Positions 19,201 through 21,273 of a DNA stretch of 21,273 nucleotides are shown here, piece by piece (positions within the stretch are counted from its first letter, which is position 1; each line of letters begins with the position of its first letter). The translations under genes and the position numbers were made by a program. The DNA lies in NCBI GenBank assembly GCA_000969725.1, contig JXSR01S073031.1; one strand, 5' to 3'. The DNA is from Ophiothrix spiculata. Its lineage: Eukaryota > Echinodermata > Ophiuroidea > Amphilepidida > Ophiotrichidae. Under the pieces are notes generated by a model. That model saw only the letters and a list, made by a program, of their open reading frames with translations, made no database searches and was not told the DNA's origin.

Positions 19201-21164
19201 TTAAAAATCACAGTGCAATTGGTTGATCATTTAACTGCTTTTAATTTTTCTCTAAATGGAAAATCAAGAAATGCAAGTAAAGTAAATTCTGGTGGCTTTA
19301 AACGCCAGTGTGACTTTGTACAACACTTTAATAAGGGGGTTCGCAAAAACACATCTCACCTGATGATAGTGGTGTGCAAATGATTTAAACTATAAATGGA
19401 TGATAGTTTCATGAATTGCCTTGTCAAAATTTTATTTAAAGTCACCCTGGTATTTAAAAGTCACCCCCCAGTTTACGTATTGACATATTAAATATCAATG
19501 GAAAGCTAAGAATATTAGATATTCAAAATATATTATAAGTCAATTTTAAAATGTACAACTTTCATGGCATGTTCAATGAATGTTTGTTATTGATTTCTTT
19601 TCAGGTTCTTGAGTGCAATATAAGATTAGCAGGTAAGATATTAGGGTATACAGTCAAAGCTGCCGGGAAGCTGATTAATCGGGATCCTCTTAAGACTTTT
19701 GGACAATTTCAATCGCATCAGGGAACCATTTCTTTATTGATCTGTTAATCGGGACACTCTTTTTGATAAAGTGGGTAATTTCTGGAAAAATGCATCAGAT
19801 TTCTGGACAATGGTGACAAAGTTGAATAAGCTCATGAATTACAAATATGGGACAAGAAAACAAAAGCCAGTATCCTAAAGTTTATTAAAAAGCTCTTCAA
19901 AAATCCATTATCACTGAGGATAGGGGGTGGGGGAACTTTATGTCATTTCAAATTGAACTGTTACCACACAGGAATTGGTGTATATTTTGCTGTTTTTGTA
20001 CGTTATCAGCATCTCACCTGAGGAAATATCTGGATTTCTGAGTATGACTTTATCAGGACCGCTAGTAAATAGGGATATTTTACTACTCCAGATGTGATCC
20101 ATGTCAACTGTATTTAATCACAGGATACTTATAATACCACATCTGTAAATAAATCGGAGTACCAGCTGATGTCTGTGCTAAATGCCTGTTGAAATCCAGA
20201 ATCCAGAATGTGGCACTTTATGCCTATGTTAAGTCTAGAATATGTAGAAAAGTAGCAACATAAATAACAGTAATGGTGTGTTCAGAGTCCAATGAGTCCA
20301 CTGTCTTTACACGTTAAGAAAAATGTGCTGTAAAATTTGAAGATTGCGTATCAAGCGATGTTGGAATTATCAAACCGCTAGACTCTAAATGCACAATAAG
20401 AAAAATAATCACTGACCTACCTGGATTTGAACCTTGGCATTACTAGTGCCACGCTCTACCAACCGAGCTTATGCATTTTTAAAAATCCATTCTGAATTCA
20501 AATTTTACAAATAGAGAATATAATCCTCTACTATGCAATACTTATAAGCTTTTAAGATGAGAAGATGATAGAGGAACAAGGTTATAACTGAAGACCTTTT
20601 GATTTGAAAATTGACCACTCTTCCCTATCTGACACTTTAGCTCAGTTTGTAAAGCATTGTGCTAGTAATGCCCAAGGTCCCAGGTTTGAATCCTGAATGG
20701 TCAGTGGCTATTTGTTTAAAATCATTACTAATTCTTTTAAGTCATGAAAGATAAATTAACATTGAATTTGACTTGAAGGACATGCAGAACCATTTTGAAA
20801 TAGGACAGGGATGTGTTGGGTATGTGGTCTCGTTTGCTTTCTGTTCCATCCATAGATTTTCCTGAACTCTATATTTGTATTTGAAGGACCAAATTGATAT
20901 AAGCTTCCTAGATTGGTCTTCTTGGGCTATCCCTCTTAAAAAACGGGAAAAATATTTCTTTCAGTTTATCACTCTTCATAAATCATTTCAAAATATAATT
21001 GTGTTTTATGCCAATATATTGCTTGTTTCTTTTGCAGGATCTAACAAATTTGAACTTCATACTGCCACCATGGTGTCTCATTTAGTCCAAGGTCATGTTG
21101 TAGGCAATGTAGTAGCCATACCTATTACCAATCTACAAACCAACAAGTGGCTTAAAAACATCAG
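1201..21164 (+). CDS. Split gene for a secreted TPR-like / beta-sandwich protein (N-terminal 327 codons; 3' part beyond window)
   Basis: Eleven exons join in one open frame of 983 nt; every intron is GT-AG and all phases match. The predicted protein starts MQCCRYLMM, then has seven valines in a row: a signal peptide or anchor of about 20 residues, then KKK. Residues 30-75 look helical. Residues 80-112 (PENGWAWSELGHQYSLL and on to CFKQAAKFD) fit one TPR motif. Residues 127-140 are GPFVIGKIEVDGDP, with N149-A-S as a possible glycosylation site. Residues 205-286 alternate hydrophobic and polar residues (VHTIFIDDQFVVSDVY, YGVSLAPGIHTVYIRL), suggesting a PA14- or lectin-like beta-sandwich. The last part, up to WLKNIR, may lead into another domain. 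From weak memory, similar secreted proteins of marine invertebrates and protists end in an S9-like alpha/beta hydrolase; no catalytic motif lies in this window, so that stays a guess. Gene structure is solid; function unknown. Confidence 0.85.
1387..3648 (+). mobile_element. 5'-truncated, inactive CR1/L2-like non-LTR retrotransposon (LINE) in intron 1
   Basis: Conceptual translation with breaks gives the end of the endonuclease/RT linker (EPWMSHDIL, DPRRLWSHF), then a reverse transcriptase: AGLDEISPRFL, NYRPTSILS, LLLDVQKAFDSVNHD, GVPQGSLLGPLL and the catalytic YADD at 2550-2561, then NKLSLHVGKTECILFG. A C-terminal region with FFYNAICDWNKLPSS ends at TAG 3414-3416. The endonuclease domain is absent (5' truncation). 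Damage: frameshifts near 1563-1575 and 2245-2255, and in-frame stops at 1961-1963, 2604-2606 and 2982-2984. The 3' UTR ends with AATAAA (3627) and a short AAACT repeat, a usual CR1/L2-type tail. It shares the host gene's strand, and an added 3' UTR poly(A) signal lies inside intron 1. Clade assignment is tentative. Confidence 0.9.
3630..3648 (+). repeat. 3' microsatellite tail of LINE (AAACT)n
   Basis: About three and a half copies of AAACT directly after AATAAA mark the 3' end of the LINE, as is usual where non-LTR elements reverse-transcribe from a short repeat end. Confidence 0.8.
4120..4170. repeat. Sub-terminal hairpin, left arm of foldback
   Basis: Perfect 11-bp inverted repeat GCAGCTATTGT (4120-4130) and ACAATAGCTGC (4160-4170) with a 29-bp loop. 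It mirrors a similar hairpin in the right arm. Confidence 0.75.
4236..4568 (-). mobile_element. tRNA-derived SINE (minus strand) with ATT-repeat tail
   Basis: On the minus strand the element starts near 4568 with CCGTGTGGTCTAGCGG. TGGTCTAGCGG (4553-4563) fits the pol III A box and GTTCGAGCC (4511-4519) fits the B box, about 34 bases apart as in tRNA. A body follows with GTTGTGAACCTGGGCAAATC, a passage of the kind shared by many metazoan SINE bodies. The 3' end reads AGCGCTTTG, GGCGCAATATAAATGCC and then an ATT repeat (4239-4263). The 3' end resembles the LINE tail at about 12645-12717. No coding capacity; it presumably relies on that LINE for mobilisation. Confidence 0.82.
4239..4263. repeat. 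(ATA)n microsatellite
   Basis: About eight ATA/TTA triplets, read here as the 3' tail of the minus-strand SINE. Confidence 0.9.
4773..4785 (+). promoter_or_regulatory. Perfect DR1 nuclear-receptor-type motif
   Basis: AGGTCA-A-AGGTCA, two consensus half sites spaced by one base (the DR1 arrangement used by HNF4, RXR and related receptors). It lies in the interior of the foldback element, so it may be a chance or element-borne motif; binding is not shown. Confidence 0.4.
4905..4977. repeat. Sub-terminal hairpin, right arm of foldback
   Basis: Perfect 16-bp inverted repeat ACATATGGCAGCTATT (4905-4920) and its complement (4962-4977) around a 41-bp loop, the counterpart of the hairpin at 4120-4170. 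Confidence 0.85.
5149..6078. other. Rest of intron 1: no gene; short repeats
   Basis: No coding sequence. TTGAGCRCCT occurs three times (5296-5305, 5342-5351, 5376-5385) and once inverted (5331-5339), so 5331-5351 is a perfect 9-bp hairpin with loop TTT. ATCATCACAAAT (5731-5742) is the exact inverse of 5802-5813, flanking a T-rich GATGATTT repeat. The last 80 bases lead into the acceptor of exon 2. Confidence 0.6.
5889..5962 (+). other. Degenerate tRNA-like (SINE-head-like) sequence
   Basis: AATAGCTGCCTGGTTG (5889 on) loosely fits a pol III A box, and AGGTTCAAATCC (5944-5955) fits the B box well. The cloverleaf stems do not pair, so this is not a tRNA gene; it may be a decayed SINE head or chance. 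Confidence 0.3.
6079..6183 (+). CDS. Exon 2: charged helical segment
   Basis: Codons 30-64, phase 0 at both ends, between acceptor ttttaacacag and donor gtacag. The peptide begins KASVQLLEKEVKRVDISSC and ends MRLQSK. It is rich in K, E, S and Q and looks helical. Because both ends are phase 0, extra phase 0-0 exons in the 4.8 kb intron 1 cannot be excluded, although I saw none. Confidence 0.8.
6215..6365. repeat. MITE-like inverted repeat in intron 2
   Basis: Arms 6215-6244 and 6336-6365 match in 24 of 30 positions, with the inner 15 (GACAAAATCAATGCA) identical. The interior is about 90 bp with no coding sequence. It lies 32 bp past the exon 2 donor. Confidence 0.75.
6634..6698 (+). CDS. Exon 3: first half of TPR-like unit
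   Basis: Codons 65-85 plus two bases of Trp86, between acceptor tttgacag and donor gtgagt. The peptide is NNQAVTCLLKLLSTNPENGW then A, with the split Trp. The NPENGWAW passage is the usual entry into helix A of a TPR motif (P-x-x-x-x-W), which continues in exon 4. Confidence 0.85.
6738..6791. repeat. Two small palindromes in intron 3
   Basis: CTAAATCGATTTAG (6738-6751) is a perfect 14-bp palindrome. CTATACAA/TTGTATAG (6774-6781 and 6784-6791) is a perfect 8-bp stem with a two-base loop. No function assigned. Confidence 0.6.
6800..7813. other. Rest of intron 3: no gene, one large hairpin
   Basis: No coding sequence seen. Arms 7121-7144 and 7165-7197 form a hairpin: TGCTGAA and ACTCAAAATTCATCACA pair with TGTGATGAATTTGAGT and TTCAGCA, with a 10-base bulge. 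Around it the words TTTGCGATGA and GTGATGA recur (7057, 7154, 7166), as they do at 5733-5860 in intron 1, hinting at one dispersed repeat family. 7200-7813 holds nothing I can name. Confidence 0.55.
7814..7935 (+). CDS. Exon 4: TPR helices and Trp-rich linker
   Basis: Starts with the last base of Trp86 and ends one base into Gly127, between acceptor ttgatag and donor gtgagc. It encodes SELGHQYSLL, then KGTTCFKQAAKFDGKL, then FVKKWHFI. The W-x-x-L-G-x-x-Y and F-K-x-A spacing matches a TPR unit. The end reads directly into exon 5 to form WHFIGPF, which supports this junction rather than the acceptor-like site at 9161-9165. Confidence 0.88.
8071..8556. mobile_element. MITE with mariner-like termini (about 485 bp) in intron 4
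   Basis: The left end TAGGGATGTTCAATAAGTTT (8074 on) continues to GGAAGGAGATGAGCT. The right end read on the minus strand from about 8554 is AAGGGGTATTCACTAAGTTT and continues to AGAAGGAGGTAAGCT, so the inverted repeats are about 45 bp. A TA lies at 8071-8072 next to the left end, as expected of Tc1/mariner elements. The interior open frame has no transposase motif. The right half is matched by a second copy at about 14835-15068. Confidence 0.8.
8631..8977. mobile_element. Small MITE-like element with 27-bp inverted ends
   Basis: TTTATATGACAGCTAAATAA (from 8632) continuing to ATCCTTG pairs with 8948-8976 (inverse beginning TTTTATATGACAGC), with nearly all bases equal over 27. The interior (about 290 bp) has no coding sequence. 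It begins 75 bp after the preceding MITE. Confidence 0.7.
9092..9286. mobile_element. Palindromic MITE just before exon 5
   Basis: Arms 9092-9143 and 9236-9286 pair almost fully (AACTTACATTGAC, TTTTGAGTGTCTTGGG, CATCTT-AGAAT). Pairing resumes inside with TTTATCC-TCTTCT at 9147-9160 and 9209-9225. The whole unit folds into a hairpin of about 195 bp. It includes an acceptor-like ccttcttctcag ending at 9165 and a consensus donor gtaagt at 9279. Confidence 0.85.
9391..9548 (+). CDS. Exon 5: GPFVIGKIEVDGDP motif exon
   Basis: The largest exon: residues 127 (split Gly) to 179, between acceptor gactgtttcag and donor gtaagt. It carries GPFVIGKIEVDGDP followed by MQWYGGIRNASKDRY, a lysine-rich patch, and VHWKVINQQ. 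The Gly/Asp-rich motif and the aromatic WYGG look like a conserved signature, and NAS is an N-glycosylation sequon if the protein is secreted. The exon lies about 100 bp after a palindromic MITE. No catalytic role can be assigned. Confidence 0.9.
9549..10596. other. Intron 5, first part: nothing recognised
   Basis: I found no exon, RNA gene or clear repeat here. Short open frames (for example 9994-10176) have no recognisable sequence and no splice logic tying them to the gene. Confidence 0.6.
10597..10699. repeat. GC-rich hairpin element in intron 5
   Basis: Left arm 10597-10645 (AAAACTCAAC, TGACC-CCCGGAA, GGTTCTGG) pairs with right arm 10657-10699 around an 11-bp loop. It is more GC-rich than its surroundings. 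Probably a tiny MITE or a solo foldback; no coding. Confidence 0.75.
10946..11038 (+). CDS. Exon 6: linker before beta-rich region
   Basis: Codons 180-210, phase 0 at both ends, between acceptor ctttatgcag and donor gtatga. The peptide is SVGERIQISPNDVPWNELV followed by SSLGSVAITEWQ. The pattern suggests alternating strands and a loop (SPNDVPW). It can be skipped without a frameshift, so alternative splicing is possible, though nothing here shows it. Confidence 0.87.
11039..12259. other. Intron 6, first part: direct repeat and motif cluster, no gene
   Basis: No coding sequence. AGTGCAGGGTCCCATTGCTT and the bases after it (11091-11130) recur in changed form at 11224-11265 (AGTACAGGGCTCTATAATTG and on to ATGCAACCTCTAACTT), a direct repeat 133 bp apart. 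GACCATT-ACC-AATGGTC at 11461-11477 is a perfect 7-bp inverted repeat beside the E-box/CRE pair. Confidence 0.5.
11509..11535. promoter_or_regulatory. Intronic E-box plus consensus CRE
   Basis: TCACGTGA (11509-11516) is a palindromic CACGTG E-box of the USF/MITF/TFEB type. TGACGTCA (11528-11535) is the full CREB/ATF palindrome. They are 11 bp apart and outside any repeat I identified. An enhancer is possible; the evidence is motif sequence only. Confidence 0.4.
12260..12717 (+). mobile_element. 3' fragment of a CR1/L2-like LINE with (TTA)n tail
   Basis: The open frame from 12271 to TAA at 12605-12607 encodes the C-terminal tail of a Jockey-superfamily ORF2: HHLHWLPIDFRIKFKL, LPAYLSSVL, LRSGSQRIL, FRFQCPTVWNSLPNNI, FKSELKPHLFR. 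The LHWLP and WNSLP motifs are diagnostic. The 3' UTR reads GCGCTTCGAGATCC, TTGCGCGTTATAAG, ACGCTTTA and ends with about six TTA/ATT units. RT and endonuclease are missing (strong 5' truncation); the remaining frame is unbroken, suggesting a fairly young insertion. Confidence 0.88.
12718..13168. other. Intron 6, last part: nothing recognised
   Basis: No gene. The stretch 12860-12960 is CpG-rich compared with the surroundings (GGCGCGCGCG at 12943-12952) and contains the short inverted pair ACGCAC/GTGCGT. It ends in the acceptor of exon 7. Confidence 0.4.
13169..13232 (+). CDS. Exon 7: start of beta-sandwich-like region
   Basis: Residues 211-231 plus one base of Gly232, between acceptor ttatttag and donor gtaagt. 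The peptide is GWLVGEFSVNSKDEDVLFQC then L. G-W-x-x-G-x-F with a following acidic loop is typical of an opening strand pair in PA14/lectin-like sandwiches, which is an analogy only. The minus-strand LINE relic begins about 110 bp downstream, and an antisense open frame overlapping this exon is not real. Confidence 0.87.
13340..14855 (-). mobile_element. Decayed non-LTR retrotransposon (minus strand) in intron 7
   Basis: Read on the minus strand from about 14850 the fragments give ENYGFCAE, TPPEQWTTSIVVTLPKKGDL, NYRRISLL, FIDLKKAFDSINRQVMF, DVLAPFL, then FADD at 14149-14138. Further on come ELGLVISAPKTEYVTV and VYGDPINHV, then FNTTCITVLLYGCKSW (about 13819-13772) and KRRPGRPHTSYL (about 13550-13515). 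Thus RT fingers, palm and C-terminal region are present; endonuclease is absent. Many stops and frameshifts (for example the TAG after LDFADDIALLL) show it is dead. The 3' end runs into a short CATCATCGTCATCC repeat near 13370-13390. It belongs to a different lineage from the LINEs at 1387 and 12260; I could not fix the clade. Confidence 0.87.
14835..15070. mobile_element. Right half of a second mariner-like MITE copy
   Basis: From TTAGAAACCCCTAACTTGCA through CATCAATCAAGTTGGATTAC to ACTTATTGAACACCCCTTG (15049-15067) this follows the right half of the MITE at 8071-8556 (about 8375-8554), then meets TA. Its left half is not next to it: the LINE relic's 5' end lies there. Either the LINE inserted into the MITE and the other half is lost, or the copy was truncated before. 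Confidence 0.7.
15136..15202 (+). CDS. Exon 8: beta strands with DVYRRDQYW
   Basis: Completes Gly232 and ends two bases into Trp254, between acceptor ctaatttcag and donor gtaagt. The peptide is GVHTIFIDDQFVVSDVYRR then DQYW. The H-x-I-x-I-D-D-x-x-V pattern is what one sees in PA14/CBM-like domains, where an Asp pair sits in a loop; ligand binding is not demonstrated. Confidence 0.88.
15203..15910. other. Intron 8, first part: nothing but a small hairpin
   Basis: ACTGCTTC-AGTTA-GAAGCAGT (15258-15278) is a perfect 8-bp stem. The remaining 600 bp has short open frames without recognisable content. Confidence 0.5.
15911..16120 (+). pseudogene. Three decayed tandem copies of exon 9 start and its acceptor
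   Basis: Units of 59-68 bp each hold a pyrimidine-rich tract (ATTTTGTCTCTTT type) followed by about 45 bases like the start of exon 9. Copy 1 (exon-like from 15927, CGACAGTGTCTCATAGCACC) keeps the acceptor ttttctag but has an in-frame TAG. Copy 2 (from 15995, GTACGGAGTCTCATTGGTGC) would encode YGVSLVPHVHTL but has lost the AG acceptor. Copy 3 (from about 16054, ATACAGTGTTTTATAAATGCC) has lost the acceptor and has TAA. None has a donor at the expected place. The functional exon 9 is the fourth unit. Confidence 0.8.
16121..16187 (+). CDS. Exon 9: YGVSLAPGIHTVYIRL strand pair
   Basis: Third base of Trp254 to residue 276, between acceptor attttgttag and donor gtaaat. The peptide is YGVSLAPGIHTVYIRLRAKG then PQ. 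The L-x-P-G-x-H-x-V-Y-x-R-L pattern is a common beta-hairpin in carbohydrate-binding sandwiches. The start of this exon together with its pyrimidine tract is present in three decayed tandem copies just upstream (15911-16120). Confidence 0.9.
16188..17263. other. Intron 9, first part: no gene, two hairpins
   Basis: ATCGATATGTCG (16284-16295) pairs with CGACATGTCGAT (16309-16320) in 11 of 12 positions. TTCCGC-GAA-GCGGAA (16663-16677) is a perfect 6-bp stem. A minus-strand open frame at 16542-16904 (120 codons) has no recognisable motif and I do not call it a gene. Confidence 0.5.
17940..18300. repeat. Degenerate 60-bp tandem / 250-bp higher-order repeat
   Basis: GATACTGATTAAGATGTTTG (18101) recurs as GATATTGATGAAGATGTTTG exactly 60 bp later (18161), both followed by a CTTATCGACTGTAT word. 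TTGAAAGAACTCGAGATAAA (18010) recurs as TTCAAAGAACTCACGATAAA (18260), 250 bp on. CTGTGCACATATCT (17954) recurs as CTGTACATATCT (18207). The open frames on both strands here are products of the repeat, not genes. Confidence 0.75.
18406..18430. repeat. (GTTAAA)n microsatellite
   Basis: About four short imperfect units of AAGTTAAA. Confidence 0.8.
18808..19604. other. Intron 9, last part: nothing recognised
   Basis: AT-rich DNA. A weak inverted pair (GTGATTTTACAACCTATGAGG near 19111 against CCTCACGTTAAAAATCAC near 19194) is the only structure noted. The open frame 19135-19383 has no recognisable content. The segment ends in the pyrimidine tract of exon 10. Confidence 0.5.
19605..19632 (+). CDS. 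Exon 10: 28-bp microexon
   Basis: Residues 277-285 plus one base of Gly286: VLECNIRLAG. Acceptor ttgatttcttttcag and donor gtaaga are both good. The phases (0 in, 1 out) fit exon 9 and exon 11 exactly, and skipping it would shift the frame. The hydrophobic pattern closes the beta region. A longer open frame reading through this donor is a shadow. Confidence 0.8.
19633..20411. other. Intron 10, first part: minor direct repeat only
   Basis: GATTAATCGGGATCCTCTT (19673) recurs as GTTAATCGGGACACTCTT (19744) about 71 bp on. CACTGTCTTTACACGT at 20299-20314 is identical to 1013-1028 upstream of the gene. No gene or RNA is seen. Confidence 0.45.
20412..20469 (-). other. tRNA-Thr-like sequence (minus strand)
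   Basis: On the minus strand: A box region AGCTCGGTTGGTAGAGC (20469-20453), a perfect 5-bp anticodon stem TGGCA/TGCCA with loop CTAGTAA (20451-20435; anticodon AGT, threonine), and B box GGTTCAAATCC (20433-20423). The acceptor stem does not pair and the T stem is poor, so it is a tRNA-derived repeat, not a working tRNA gene. It is an inverted mate of 20638-20706. Confidence 0.7.
20638..20706 (+). other. tRNA-Thr-like sequence (plus strand)
   Basis: A box TAGCTCAGTTTGTA (20638-20651), anticodon loop CTAGTAA (20662-20668, again AGT), B box GGTTTGAATCC (20683-20693), then GGTCAGTG. Anticodon and T stems are damaged. With the minus copy it makes inverted arms of about 75 bp around about 165 bp, both ending outward in GGTCAGTG and TATTT. 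Confidence 0.68.
21038..21164 (+). CDS. Exon 11: last exon seen in the window
   Basis: Completes Gly286 and ends two bases into residue 328, between acceptor ttcttttgcag and donor gtaggt. The peptide begins SNKFELHTATMVSHLVQGHV and continues through GNVVAIPITNLQTNKW to LKNIR. G-x-V-V-A-I-P-I-T-N-L looks like a strand and turn that may begin another domain. The gene continues past 21273. Confidence 0.88.
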
Positions 21165-21273
21165 GTAGGTCATAGGTCTAACGGAGTACTGTTGTGTTGA
21201 CTTTTTCTGGATGACCCGTAGATTTGGAGGGGAGATACCGGACATGCCGCCATTTTTAATCCGGCATGGTGTG
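21165..21273. other. Start of intron 11
   Basis: Begins with donor gtaggt. CATGCCG (21243-21249) and CGGCATG (21262-21268) form a perfect 7-bp stem at the window edge, possibly the start of another inverted-repeat element. Confidence 0.45.

Noticed and set aside
20412..20706. Functional tRNA-Thr genes
   Set aside because: Acceptor stems do not pair and T stems are damaged; the pair behaves as an inverted repeat.
20875..21168. 97-codon frame taken as a single exon
   Set aside because: Only 21038-21164 is exon; it has a strong ttttgcag acceptor and correct phase, and the upstream part is intron.

Overview
The window looks like a piece of an animal nuclear genome, most likely a marine invertebrate deuterostome (echinoderm or hemichordate). 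It is AT-rich by eye, coding sequence occurs as short GT-AG exons (28 to 158 bp) in introns of 0.45 to 4.8 kb, and the introns are full of non-LTR retrotransposon relics, a tRNA-derived SINE and many inverted-repeat elements. The organism call is inference; the eukaryotic call is secure. No bacterial operons, CRISPR arrays, rRNA genes or functional tRNA genes are seen.

One host gene runs the length of the window on the plus strand. I assembled eleven exons (1201-1287, 6079-6183, 6634-6698, 7814-7935, 9391-9548, 10946-11038, 13169-13232, 15136-15202, 16121-16187, 19605-19632, 21038-21164). Every junction has consensus splice sites and the phases agree throughout, giving 983 nt of open frame: the first 327 codons of a protein whose 3' part lies beyond the window. 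The product starts with a hydrophobic, valine-rich signal sequence. It then has a short helical stretch, one TPR-like motif, a Gly/Asp-rich motif (GPFVIGKIEVDGDP) and a probable beta-sandwich region. I do not recognise a named gene; it is the best candidate here for something undescribed.

Layout: 1-1200 upstream DNA; intron 1 (1288-6078) holds a 5'-truncated CR1/L2-like LINE with its 3' repeat tail (about 1387-3648) and a 1.2 kb foldback element (about 3932-5148) with a minus-strand SINE nested in it. Introns 2-5 hold several MITE-like inverted repeats, one of which (9092-9286) carries a possible poison exon. Intron 6 holds a consensus E-box/CRE pair (11509-11535) and a LINE 3' fragment (about 12260-12717) whose tail resembles that of the SINE. 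Intron 7 holds a decayed minus-strand LINE (about 13340-14855) joined to half of a MITE. Intron 8 contains three decayed tandem copies of the start of exon 9. Intron 9 contains a 1.5 kb long-arm inverted repeat (about 17264-18807) with 60 bp tandem repeats inside. Intron 10 has two head-to-head tRNA-Thr-like sequences (20412-20469 minus, 20638-20706 plus). All mobile elements appear dead or non-autonomous.
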